From NCBI GenBank assembly GCA_034408895.1, contig JAWXCI010000036.1, positions 1 to 20,993 of the forward strand: a DNA stretch of 20,993 nucleotides. The letters run 5' to 3'. This document shows positions 1 to 7,394 of this stretch, piece by piece (position 1 is the stretch's first letter; every line of letters starts with the position of its first letter). The notes below the pieces were generated by a model that saw only the letters and a program-made list of their open reading frames with translations, made no database searches and was not told the DNA's origin. This DNA is from UBA4660 sp034408895 (GTDB taxonomy: Bacteria > Bacteroidota > Bacteroidia > Flavobacteriales_D > Sanyastnellaceae). Made by a program: the position numbers and the translations under genes.

Positions 1-147
1 AGGTTGCGCATAAACGATGGCACTGCAAACCCAACCCTTAATGTGGTGTGGCCGGTGAGCACGGCCGGGTTTGTAGGTATTGATATGAGCAACCAACTGC
101 AGGGCACCGGCCCGTTTAGTTTGTTGCACCTCAAATGTCGAATTTAA
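1..147 (+). CDS. 3' end of a surface/fibre-like protein (partial, probably broken)
   Basis: An open frame enters from the left edge and stops at TAA 145-147, giving 48 residues. It contains LRINDGTANPTLNVVWP followed by GFVGIDMSNQ and ends SLLHLKCRI. This style (LRI.DG.., GFVGI.., LLHL) matches the repetitive body of large secreted Bacteroidota proteins in which similar segments normally continue well beyond this point. The abrupt end just after LLHL suggests a frameshift or truncation, but this cannot be proven because the 5' part lies outside the window. The opening of the gene at 1220 looks like the same broad family. No function can be assigned. Confidence 0.45.
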   Translation, partial: RLRINDGTANPTLNVVWPVSTAGFVGIDMSNQLQGTGPFSLLHLKCRI

Positions 148-172
148 TGGTGGAGCACCGCAGTAAAGACCT

Positions 173-194
173 GGCCCCGATTTTAATCGGGGCC
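173..194 (+). terminator. GC-rich hairpin after the partial gene
   Basis: Perfect inverted repeat GGCCCCGATT / AATCGGGGCC with a 2-nt loop (or an 8-bp stem and larger loop), 25 bases after the stop of the first gene. No T-tract follows (tccctccgcc), so it is a stable hairpin that may end the transcript rather than a canonical intrinsic terminator. Its CCCGAT/ATCGGG core resembles the core of the palindrome at 3075-3090. Confidence 0.5.
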
Positions 195-211
195 TCCCTC
201 CGCCACACTTC

Positions 212-219
212 TAACTTTA
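212..219 (+). promoter_or_regulatory. Possible -7 box before the T9SS protein
   Basis: TAACTTTA lies 25 bases before the ATG at 244 and differs from the Bacteroidota -7 consensus TAnnTTTG only at the last base. No convincing -33 TTG-type box was found, so this is weak support. Confidence 0.3.
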
Positions 220-243
220 CAAGTGAATACAAATACAAAACCG

Positions 244-1215
244 ATGAAATACACAACATTCACTATTCTTGGATTGCTTGCTCATGTGAGTACAGCACAA
301 AATCTATTGCCAAACCCTGACTTTGAAAATTATTCTGAATGTCCAAATACCATTGGCCTCATCCAGAATACAACTGGGTGGATTTCATGGAATGGTTCAC
401 CGGATTATCACAATGCTTGTTCACCAGGAACGACATTTGATAATCAACAGATAGATGTTCCATCAAATGGATTTGGCTATCAGGAGGCTCATTCTGGTAG
501 TGGGTATACAGGCTTTTATGGCTGTCTTGGTAATGGAGTACCCAATTATCGAGAATTTATGGCATGTCAGTTTCACCAGCCATTAGATATTGGGACTACT
601 TATTATTTCTCAATGTACGTCTCAAATGCCTATTGTGGTTATTTCTGGTCGACCTATTCGTGCAACAACCTTGGCATATTTCTATGCACCAATGGTGAGC
701 AGTATGACTATCTCAATGGCGACCCTTTGCCTATCCCAAATTACTCACAATGGTATTATGAAGAGCTAGTTTCTGATACTTCTGAATGGGTTTTGCTTTC
801 AGGAAATTTTGTGGCTGACAGTGCGTACACTCATTTGGCAATTGGAAATTTCTTTGATGATAGCATGACAGAAGCAGTAAACAATTCAGAATTTCCTTCA
901 GGCGGTGGCTATTACTACATTGACGATGTCTGCCTTTCAACTAACGCTGAATGCGCAGTCAATCCATCCGTTCATGAAGTCGGGATGGCCGACAAACTCG
1001 CCAGACTGAATGGCAATTTGTATTCACTCCATCTTACTATGCAGCCAGAACTTTGTACACTCTACAATAGTTCCGGTATGCCATTTTCATCGTTTCGTTT
1101 CGGATTGGGCGACAACCTTGTTGATCTGTCCCAGTTTTCGCAGGGGCTTTATTTTCTCGAGCTATTGTCCCCGGCTCAATCAAAAAAACAAGTATTTAAA
1201 CTCATAAAAAATTGA
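244..1215 (+). CDS. Secreted T9SS-type protein with N-terminal beta-sandwich-like domain
   Basis: The product is 323 aa. The frame is open from a GTG at 223, but ATG 244 is preferred because it starts a clean signal peptide, MKYTTFTILGLLAHVSTAQ. The mature part opens with NLLPNPDFENYSECP, a start seen in Bacteroidota carbohydrate-binding-like (galactose-binding fold) domains, with TPDY-like and FGYQEAHSG segments and YYIDDVCLS near residue 225. The last ~75 residues (LYNSSGMPF ... GLYFLELLSPAQSKKQVFKLIKN) have the layout of a type A T9SS C-terminal sorting domain. Family knowledge predicts export through the outer membrane and attachment or release at the surface. No catalytic motif is visible, so ligand binding or adhesion is only an inference. 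The next gene starts 4 nt after the stop, suggesting co-transcription. Confidence 0.75.
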   Translation: MKYTTFTILGLLAHVSTAQNLLPNPDFENYSECPNTIGLIQNTTGWISWNGSPDYHNACSPGTTFDNQQIDVPSNGFGYQEAHSGSGYTGFYGCLGNGVPNYREFMACQFHQPLDIGTTYYFSMYVSNAYCGYFWSTYSCNNLGIFLCTNGEQYDYLNGDPLPIPNYSQWYYEELVSDTSEWVLLSGNFVADSAYTHLAIGNFFDDSMTEAVNNSEFPSGGGYYYIDDVCLSTNAECAVNPSVHEVGMADKLARLNGNLYSLHLTMQPELCTLYNSSGMPFSSFRFGLGDNLVDLSQFSQGLYFLELLSPAQSKKQVFKLIKN

Positions 1216-1219
1216 CATT

Positions 1220-1549
1220 ATGAAAAAAAATATCCTTTCAACTTTTGTTGCAATACTGTTTGCAACCACACTTGCTTATACACACCCACCAGACTGGAAT
1301 ACGCAAGGAAACTTGATTACAACAACTGAATGGTTCGGAGCCACAGGTGCTAGCACTATCCCCCTCAACATAATGCACCAAAACACGGTGAACCCACAGC
1401 CCATTAATTTCTTTACAAGCAACACCCAGCGCATGACCCTCACAGGCAACACCGTTTGGTTGGGCATTGGCACCACCGCACCTTGCCCGCTAGCCCCAAA
1501 ACTTCGAACATTTCACAACTTGAAAAAATCTTCAAGGCTCACTTTGTGA
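1220..1549 (+). CDS. Truncated secreted surface protein (probable pseudogene 5' part)
   Basis: The product is 109 aa, starting 4 nt after the previous stop. It has a signal peptide (MKKNILSTFVAILFATTLAY) followed by DWNTQGN, STIPLNI, QPINFFTSNTQRMTLTGNT and LGIGTTAP. These are the opening motifs of long secreted Bacteroidota proteins that normally run for hundreds of residues. Here the frame becomes low in similarity after LGIGTTAP (LRTFHNLKKSSRLTL) and stops. It is best read as the N-terminal stump of a larger gene. A short intact protein is possible but unlikely. Confidence 0.5.
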   Translation: MKKNILSTFVAILFATTLAYTHPPDWNTQGNLITTTEWFGATGASTIPLNIMHQNTVNPQPINFFTSNTQRMTLTGNTVWLGIGTTAPCPLAPKLRTFHNLKKSSRLTL

Positions 1550-1642
1550 GTATTTAGGACATCAATGAGACTTCGGAAAGTGATCTTACTGCATCCAACC
1601 TGGTGAGGCAGGCCGTGGAGAAATTGCACAGGGCAGTGGAGT
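1490..1642 (+). pseudogene. Out-of-frame coding remnant after the truncated gene
   Basis: In a frame different from the 1220 ORF, the sequence reads SNISQLEKIFKAHFVSI, an in-frame TAG (near 1556), then DINETSESDLTASNLVRQ and AVEKLHRAVE before TAA at about 1640. The composition (charged, amphipathic, helical) looks like real protein C-terminus rather than random DNA, but the internal stop shows it is not translated as one piece. I do not recognise the family. It may be the displaced tail of another gene joined here by deletion. Confidence 0.35.
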
Positions 1643-1764
1643 AAGCCAAATCCTAGCAGCACCGGCACTTTCCACACTCCCCCATTCCATCTTCACGACT
1701 CTTGTGATTTCAGCCGGAATGGTTCTTGCTAACTTGCCCACACGTTTTTTCGTTACAATACACT

Positions 1765-3024
1765 ATGCGTAAAATCATCATCATTCTCCTTTTCCTCAGC
1801 GGATTTACATCCATACACGCCAGCCGCATCCTCATTCCCATGGACGACAGCCAGGTGAACCACATGAAGGCTTATGGCATCGCCTTCTGGGTGCTGCAAA
1901 ACAATATAGAGATTGAATGGCTACTCAACTACCGTGGCGGCAGTTTCCTCTGTGCCAACTTCCCCGACATATCCACCGAGTGCAGCATACGCGGAGTAAG
2001 TTTTCAGGTAATTGCCGATGTGCAGGCCGCACAGATTTATGATGAGATAGCCGATCCGGAAGTAAACATGGAACGCGTGAAGTTGGAGGTCGCTCCCAAA
2101 ATAGCGGTCTATTCCCCGCAGGGAAAACAACCGTGGGACGATGCCGTGACGCTTGTTCTCACCTATGCCGAAATTCCTTACACCATTGTTTACGACACTG
2201 AGGTGATCAACATGGAATTGCATAAATACGATTGGCTTCACCTGCACCACGAAGACTTCACCGGGCAATACGGAAAGTTTTACCGCAGCTTCCGCAATGC
2301 CGCATGGTACCAGGAAGAAGTGCGCTCGCAGGAGGCCACTGCCGCATCACTTGGCTACTCCAAAGTTTCGGAAATGAAGCGCGATGTGGCAGTGAACATC
2401 CGCAACTTCGTGCTGGGTGGCGGCTTTCTTTTCACCATGTGCAGCGGTACCGATTCGTATGACATTGCACTTGCAGCAGAAGGTGTGGACATAGTAGAAT
2501 CCGTTTTTGATGGTGATGCAAGCGACCCGCAGGCACAATCAAAACTTAACTACGATGCCGGCTTTGCATTCAAGGATTATCGCCTCGACAAAGATCCAAT
2601 GGTGTATGAGTTTAGTGATCTTGATGGAACAGATGATCATGGAAAAATTTCGCAACTCGAAGATTTCTTTACCTTGTTTGATTTCTCCGCCAAGTGGGAT
2701 GTTGTCCCCACCATCCTTACACAAAATCACACACAAGTGATAAAAGGATTTATGGGGCAAACCACATCGTTCCGACAGCAATTCATGAAATCCAATGTTA
2801 CCATTATGGGAGAAACAAAATCCCTGAACAATGCCAAATACATTCATGGTGAGCTTGGTCAAGGGCAGTGGACTTACTATGGTGGCCACGACCCCGAAGA
2901 CTATCGTCACTTGGTTGGAGATCCTCCAACTGACTTAAACCTCTACCCCACTTCACCCGGATACCGATTGATATTGAACAACATTCTTTTTCCGGCTGCA
3001 AGAAGGGAGAAGCAGAAGACTTAA
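1765..3024 (+). CDS. Secreted protein of the Bacteroidota 'asparagine synthetase B'-named family
   Basis: The product is 419 aa. The frame opens at TTG 1726, but ATG 1765 is chosen because it begins a signal peptide (MRKIIIILLFLSGFTSIHA). Recognisable conserved segments are ILIPMDDSQVNH, WLLNYRGGSF, AVYSPQGKQPWDDAVTLVL, YDWLHLHHEDFTGQYGKFY, GGGFLFTMCSGTDSYDIALA, TQNHTQVIKGFMGQTT and YYGGHDPEDYRHLVGDPPTDLNL. From memory, relatives in Bacteroidota databases are often labelled 'asparagine synthetase B'. This protein has neither an N-terminal Cys2 glutaminase nor a PP-loop SGGxDS, so that name is not supported. The GGGFLF.MCS segment hints at a class I glutamine-amidotransferase-like (ThuA-like) fold, which is inference. 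The function is unknown and the location probably periplasmic. The stop codon sits inside the palindrome at 3021-3148. Confidence 0.8.
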   Translation: MRKIIIILLFLSGFTSIHASRILIPMDDSQVNHMKAYGIAFWVLQNNIEIEWLLNYRGGSFLCANFPDISTECSIRGVSFQVIADVQAAQIYDEIADPEVNMERVKLEVAPKIAVYSPQGKQPWDDAVTLVLTYAEIPYTIVYDTEVINMELHKYDWLHLHHEDFTGQYGKFYRSFRNAAWYQEEVRSQEATAASLGYSKVSEMKRDVAVNIRNFVLGGGFLFTMCSGTDSYDIALAAEGVDIVESVFDGDASDPQAQSKLNYDAGFAFKDYRLDKDPMVYEFSDLDGTDDHGKISQLEDFFTLFDFSAKWDVVPTILTQNHTQVIKGFMGQTTSFRQQFMKSNVTIMGETKSLNNAKYIHGELGQGQWTYYGGHDPEDYRHLVGDPPTDLNLYPTSPGYRLILNNILFPAARREKQKT

Positions 3025-3148
3025 GGGCATCTCTCAAAACCCCAAAGACGAGGCATGCGGATTTTTCAAAGGAGTCCCGATGTATCGGGATGAGGAGTTT
3101 GGAAAATTGGCATTACGAAGTACCAGGGGCTTTTAGAGCTGCCCTTAA
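3021..3148. repeat. 128-bp imperfect palindrome filling a convergent intergenic gap
   Basis: The outer ends are TTAAGGGC (3021-3028) and GCCCTTAA (3141-3148). Moving inwards, the next ten positions match at eight, followed by CCCC/GGGG and a gapped but clearly related stretch, and the centre is the perfect TCCCGAT-GT-ATCGGGA (3075-3090). The arms are about 60 bp each. The left end covers the TAA of the upstream plus-strand gene and the right end abuts the TGA of the minus-strand lipoprotein gene. It could fold as one long hairpin on either strand, act as a bidirectional terminator, or be a palindromic mobile repeat of MITE or REP type. Only one copy is in the window. Confidence 0.7.
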
Positions 3149-5110
3149 TCACAGAATGTTGACGGAAAGAATCTCATCACCAATTCCAATCTTGTTCACC
3201 ACATCCATTCCTTCCACCACGTATCCGAAAATGGTGTAGCGGCCTTCCAGATGTGGTGTGGGTAAATGAGTGATGAACCATTGGCAACTTTCAGTGTCAG
3301 GCCCTGCCGAAGCCATTCCCACAGCACCTGTTGAATAATTGTGCAAGCCAAACTCAGAACGAATGGTGTAGTCGGTGCTTCCCCAACCATCACCACGAGG
3401 GCAACCAGCCTGTATCACAAAATTGGGAACCACCCGATGAAAGATTTTGCCGTCAAAGAACTTTTGTTCTGCCAGCTTCAGGAAATTGGAAACCGAACCC
3501 GGGGAGTCTTCCACATTCAATTGAACAATGATTTTTCCTTGTGTGGTTGAAATCTCCACGCGCTGTTTTGCATCAATGGTCTTTACATGGTTCCAGTCAA
3601 CGGGATGATTGAAGGCCGCCTTTGCCGGTTCCAGTTTTTTATCCTCCAGATAGTTGATGGCCTTTACAATTTCGTTGTAAGTTTCAATTTCCTTGGGCAG
3701 CGGAAGTTTTGGTAAGGCATCATGCAGAAACTTTGTGTCCAGAACTTTCGCTTTGAAATTATTTCCTTCATCGTAAAGCATGGTGGCAAACACAGCCATA
3801 ACTCCAGCATCGCCATGTGTGAAAGCATCATGAATCACATCCGAAAAATCTATTTCACCCTTCTTTCCTGAAACAAAAGCAGCCAGTGCATCCGCAGCAG
3901 CAGATGAGAGCGAGGGTTGATGAACTTCATTCAAATAAGGAACAACATTTTCGCGAATTGTTTTTTCATCCGTTGCATTTCCAAAAGCGCGGATGTAAAA
4001 TGTTTTGTCAATGACACGAGTGGCTTTGCCTAATTCATTCTTCAATTCCGTAGCAGCTGTTTCGCTTCTATTGAATAAAGCAATGGCAAGTGCTTCCGCT
4101 TTAATCTGCGGGCCGCGGGTTTTGGATTTGTCCAGAATAGTATCAATGATTTGCGAGCAATCCAGTTGCTTCAGTACACCCAATGTTTCAAGAACCACTT
4201 GGTCGTTTGCATCCTCCAGAGCAGGTAATAGTTCTGCGGCTTGAGTGCTCTTTTGTTTTCCTAAAGCGCGCACGGCAGCAATTCGCACGGCAGGATCGTT
4301 CTTCATGTCAAACAGGTTGGCAAGCAGAATAGTCTTGCTACTGTCGTTATTCATTTTGCCGGGAATAGCCATGAGCATTGCCGTCACCAGTGGGTCTGTT
4401 TCATTTGTCACCCACGAATAAACTTCGTCACCATGCACATCGAACCATGTACCCGTGTAACGCGACATTGCCATCGCGCTTAACCATCGTGTCTCTCCCT
4501 TTGCTTTCGAAAACACTTCACCCAGCCTATCCATCAGGGCATCATCAAATGCACCTGACCGGTGAAGCCAATGAAGAGCCCTCGCCCATCCGTTCTTCTC
4601 AGCATCTGTTCTCAAATTCAATCCAAGACTAAAATCAATGATGGAACTTTTTGTTCTCTTCTGCAATTCAACATCAGCCTTGTTCTTAATGCCTGCCTGT
4701 ATTTGTTTGCCTATGGACTCTATAATCTGGCCGCGCACCATTTCATCAGGTTCAAGTAAAAAGCTCCCCATAAGCGCATCGAGTGAATTTTCATTTTGTG
4801 ATTGTCCGAGAGTGTAGACTGCTGCCAACCGAACTTCCATCACACTGTCATGGAGCAGAGGAATGATCTTATCAAATTGAGCTGCTTCACCAAAAGATGC
4901 AAAGGCCAGAACACCTTCCTTCCTGTATGACGACATTTTCGAATTCAGATAAACAGAAAGTTCGTCCGATCTACGCTCATCAGCCAACGTGTAAATTTTT
5001 ACAAGAAGTGAATCACTGAATTTGTTAGGATGCTTTCCTTCCAAATTCGAAGTTTCAGAACACCCGGAAAAAAACAAAACAGATAGAGCCAGCAGAAAAA
5101 AAAGCTTCAT
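3149..5110 (-). CDS. Lipoprotein with HEAT repeats and C-terminal cyclophilin PPIase
   Basis: The product is 653 aa. The N-terminus MKLFFLLALSVLFFSGC is a lipoprotein signal with lipid-attachment Cys17, so a membrane-anchored, cell-envelope location is expected. Residues ~45-500 are alpha-helical HEAT-like repeats (for example EVRLAAVYTLGQ, AVRIAAVRALGKQK, QVVLETLGVLKQ). Residues 516-653 are a cyclophilin-type peptidyl-prolyl isomerase: TTQGKIIVQL, IFHRVVPNFVIQAGCPRGDG (catalytic Arg and core Phe/Gln kept), SCQWFITH, LEGRYTIFGYV. As in many bacterial cyclophilins the human-type Trp is missing. The HEAT part probably binds client proteins while the C-terminal domain isomerises prolyl bonds during envelope folding (inference). 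The ATG overlaps the stop of the HD gene by 4 nt (ATGA), pointing to translational coupling. Confidence 0.9.
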   Translation of the reverse strand: MKLFFLLALSVLFFSGCSETSNLEGKHPNKFSDSLLVKIYTLADERRSDELSVYLNSKMSSYRKEGVLAFASFGEAAQFDKIIPLLHDSVMEVRLAAVYTLGQSQNENSLDALMGSFLLEPDEMVRGQIIESIGKQIQAGIKNKADVELQKRTKSSIIDFSLGLNLRTDAEKNGWARALHWLHRSGAFDDALMDRLGEVFSKAKGETRWLSAMAMSRYTGTWFDVHGDEVYSWVTNETDPLVTAMLMAIPGKMNNDSSKTILLANLFDMKNDPAVRIAAVRALGKQKSTQAAELLPALEDANDQVVLETLGVLKQLDCSQIIDTILDKSKTRGPQIKAEALAIALFNRSETAATELKNELGKATRVIDKTFYIRAFGNATDEKTIRENVVPYLNEVHQPSLSSAAADALAAFVSGKKGEIDFSDVIHDAFTHGDAGVMAVFATMLYDEGNNFKAKVLDTKFLHDALPKLPLPKEIETYNEIVKAINYLEDKKLEPAKAAFNHPVDWNHVKTIDAKQRVEISTTQGKIIVQLNVEDSPGSVSNFLKLAEQKFFDGKIFHRVVPNFVIQAGCPRGDGWGSTDYTIRSEFGLHNYSTGAVGMASAGPDTESCQWFITHLPTPHLEGRYTIFGYVVEGMDVVNKIGIGDEILSVNIL

Positions 5111-5706
5111 GGAGCGATGGATTGAAGACGGGAAGTAATCTCGCGGAAGTTTATCTCCTTTTGTGCATCGTACAGCTTTTTGGCGGATGCGGTGTAGTAA
5201 GAATGTTGGTTGAAAAAATCAAGATTGGTACTGTACCATTCTTTGTCACTCATCACTTTTCCCGCAGTGGCTTCCCATTCTTTTCGAAGCAAATCCGCCT
5301 GCCTGAAATAATCCGTTGTTCCGAGGTAGTGAAGGTCAGCATCGCGAAGAATTTGTTCGTACAAGTCGTCCGGTTCGTCCACAAGCGCAGTAGTCATAAT
5401 GCAACGCTTCACCAGTTGTGTTTCTTCTTCAGTGTAGTTGTGTTCCATCATAAACTTCGAGACCAATACAGCGCTGTGTGCCTCATGTTCTTCACCCTGC
5501 ACGCTGAAACCGCAATCATGAAAAAGAGCAGCAAGCCTCAATAAATGCCAGTGCTGGTCTGATATTTTCTCCTCGGCACATAGTTTATCCAGCACAAGAA
5601 GAACGGACAAAGTGTGAGCATAAGTGTGATAAACAATTTCAGATTGAAACTGTTGGGAAAAAATTTCGGAAACATGCTGACGTGCTAAATCGAATCTGGC
5701 GGGCAC
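5107..5706 (-). CDS. HD-domain metal-dependent phosphohydrolase
   Basis: The product is 199 aa. The earliest start is GTG at 5706; a stop lies just upstream in frame and the next Met is at residue 87, so a GTG start is forced. HD-superfamily residues are visible: YHTYAHT (H27/H31), LFHDCGF (H63-D64), HEAHSA (H74, H77) and RDADLHYLG (D122/D124). The family hydrolyses phosphate esters, often nucleotides or (p)ppGpp-like signals, using a metal centre. The substrate here is not evident, and there is no RelA/SpoT synthetase or TGS domain. It lies between the siaB-like kinase (65-nt gap) and the cyclophilin lipoprotein (4-nt overlap) in one minus-strand operon, so a signalling role is a reasonable inference. 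Confidence 0.85.
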   Translation of the reverse strand: MPARFDLARQHVSEIFSQQFQSEIVYHTYAHTLSVLLVLDKLCAEEKISDQHWHLLRLAALFHDCGFSVQGEEHEAHSAVLVSKFMMEHNYTEEETQLVKRCIMTTALVDEPDDLYEQILRDADLHYLGTTDYFRQADLLRKEWEATAGKVMSDKEWYSTNLDFFNQHSYYTASAKKLYDAQKEINFREITSRLQSIAP

Positions 5707-5771
5707 TTGCGATCAGGTTTAAATGAGTTTGGAAAAAAGAGCATAATCTTACCGAGCGAATGTAAAAACAT

Positions 5772-6347
5772 TCAATGCGGTACAGCGAGATCAATCTTGA
5801 AGTAGCCGAGTTTATCGTTGAGTTTGGTTAGCTCGAATCGGATATTGTGCTCCAGTTTTTTGGCAATCATCATCAGCCCAAGGCCAGCACCTGATTTTGA
5901 GCTGAAATCATCATTACACAAGGTTTCGATAAAAAGTTTGCGGACTTCGGCAGTGCTCATAGCATTCAGTTGGCTTATCCTTTTGTTGAGGCGTTCCATT
6001 TCACTGGCCATCACCAGGTTTCCGCAAATGAGTCTCTCCTCTTTATCATTTCCAGCCACCACTGTAAAGGAATGAGATCGCCCTTCGCTATCGTGTGCAG
6101 CATGTTTGGTAATGTTTTGCAATGTTTCGATAAGAACGTTGCAGAATCTTTTGACCGTACTGCGTCTTAGGCCTCTTTCGGCAAGGGAATCTTCTACGGT
6201 ACGAAAAGCGTGGTCCACCTTGGCGGAGGTGAAATCTCCAAAGTGTGCAAAGACAACAACGCTGTTATTGGTGCCGGTCAATTCTTCCAGCACCTGGTTG
6301 TAAATACTTCGCACGCTTTGCTGTATAGGGTGGATGGTTAACGCCAT
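5772..6347 (-). CDS. SiaB-family protein kinase (DUF6272)
   Basis: The product is 191 aa, probably cytosolic. It has a GHKL-type ATP-binding core: N-box NVLIETLQNITKH (E74, N78) and glycine box SGAGLGLMMIAKK (~153-163). In Pseudomonas, SiaB phosphorylates the small protein SiaC, which controls the diguanylate cyclase SiaD. Bacteroidota relatives are usually described as SiaB family kinases. No siaC (DUF1987) or PP2C phosphatase gene is in the window, so the target is unknown. It is the first gene of a minus-strand operon with the HD hydrolase and the cyclophilin lipoprotein, and has a good -7 box 49 bases upstream (6396-6403). It could alternatively be an anti-sigma-factor-like kinase. Confidence 0.8.
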   Translation of the reverse strand: MALTIHPIQQSVRSIYNQVLEELTGTNNSVVVFAHFGDFTSAKVDHAFRTVEDSLAERGLRRSTVKRFCNVLIETLQNITKHAAHDSEGRSHSFTVVAGNDKEERLICGNLVMASEMERLNKRISQLNAMSTAEVRKLFIETLCNDDFSSKSGAGLGLMMIAKKLEHNIRFELTKLNDKLGYFKIDLAVPH

Positions 6348-6395
6348 TCAATGCGCGGTGTTGCGTGAAATACTATTGCAGAGTTTTGAACCCGG

Positions 6396-6403
6396 CAAAA
6401 GTA
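6396..6403 (-). promoter_or_regulatory. -7 promoter box for the siaB operon
   Basis: Read on the minus strand this is TACTTTTG, an exact match to the Bacteroidota TAnnTTTG -7 consensus, 49 bases before the ATG at 6347. No strong -33 TTG box was found at the expected distance. Confidence 0.5.
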
Positions 6404-6582
6404 TGGTTTTCTTCGACTGATTTGATTTTTCTTCTGTCTGAACTAAATTTTAATGCGCCCAAAATGCAAATACCCTGACTGCTGTTTGCGGTTTTTTGCC
6501 ACAAATGATGGACAAACCGTTCATCATGAAAAGGCATTCCCAATGCCACTGATCCCGGGCAAATCGCACCCGTAAACATTCC

Positions 6583-6590
6583 TACTTTCG
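6583..6590 (+). promoter_or_regulatory. -7 promoter box for etfBA
   Basis: TACTTTCG followed by CGCCCC, a common arrangement at Bacteroidota promoters, 24 bases before the etfB ATG. The siaB -7 box lies about 180 bp away on the other strand, so this 266-bp gap is a divergent promoter region. The rest of the gap shows no further clear feature. Confidence 0.5.
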
Positions 6591-6613
6591 CGCCCCGAAA
6601 AAATTCATTTACA

Positions 6614-7354
6614 ATGAAAATACTGGTATGCATAAGTAAGGCACCGGACACCACTTCAAAAATCTCCTTTGCTGACAATAACACAAGGTTTAATGAGGCG
6701 GGAGTGCAATTCATTGTAAATCCTTATGATGAATGGTACGCGCTGGTACGCGCTCTTGAAATCAAGGAGGCTTTGGGTGGTTCTGTTTCAATAATTTCTG
6801 TTGGCAGTGCCGATTATGAGCCAGTAATCAGGAAGGCACTTGCCATTGGTGCCGATGATGCGGTAAGAGTAGATGCCGAAGAAACCGACTCACTTTTTGT
6901 TGCCAAACAGATTGCAGCCTATGCCAAAGACAAAAGTTTCGATGCCATTTTTTGCGGAAAAGAAACTATCAACTACAACGGTTCGGTAGTACCGGGAATG
7001 ATAGCGGAATTGTTGGATCTTCCTTACATCGCACTGGCAACAAAAGTTGATATTGCAAATGGTGCGGCCATTATTGAACGTGAAATTCCCGGAGGTAAAG
7101 AAGTGGTGGAGGTGATTGGTCCATTTGTTCTCAGTGCTGCAAAAGGAATGGCGGAACAACGCATCCCAAATATGAGGGGAATAATGGCTGCACGGGCAAA
7201 ACCTTTGAGCGTAATTTCATCAACAACCGATTTGCCATCCACACATGTTACCTCATTCAGTTTGCCACCCGCCAAGGGATCCTGCCATTACATCCTGCCG
7301 GAAAATGCAGGTGAATTGATTGGGCTGCTTCACAATGAAGCCAAAGCTATTTAA
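6614..7354 (+). CDS. etfB: Electron transfer flavoprotein subunit beta
   Basis: The product is 246 aa, the usual length. The start MKILVCISKAPDTTSKISF is typical for the beta subunit. Internal family features are FIVNPYDEWYALVRALEIKE, the GADDAVRVDA segment, FCGKETINYNGSVVPGMIAELL (nucleotide-binding region) and IPGGKEVVEVIGPFVLSAAKGM with IPNMRGIMAA near the C-terminus (AMP-binding side). With EtfA it forms a cytosolic heterodimer that carries electrons from acyl-CoA and other flavin dehydrogenases to the quinone pool via ETF-quinone oxidoreductase. etfA follows 40 nt downstream, so the two are probably one transcript. Confidence 0.95.
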   Translation: MKILVCISKAPDTTSKISFADNNTRFNEAGVQFIVNPYDEWYALVRALEIKEALGGSVSIISVGSADYEPVIRKALAIGADDAVRVDAEETDSLFVAKQIAAYAKDKSFDAIFCGKETINYNGSVVPGMIAELLDLPYIALATKVDIANGAAIIEREIPGGKEVVEVIGPFVLSAAKGMAEQRIPNMRGIMAARAKPLSVISSTTDLPSTHVTSFSLPPAKGSCHYILPENAGELIGLLHNEAKAI

Positions 7355-7394
7355 ACTCTAACATCATTTATCCATCTCCAAAACATTATAAAAC

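Noticed and set aside
1765..3024. True asparagine synthetase (asnB)
   Set aside because: There is no N-terminal Cys2 glutaminase and no SGGxDS PP-loop, and the protein has a signal peptide.
5122..5544. 140-aa plus-strand frame over the HD gene
   Set aside because: It is antisense to the HD motifs and has no start context or homology signs.
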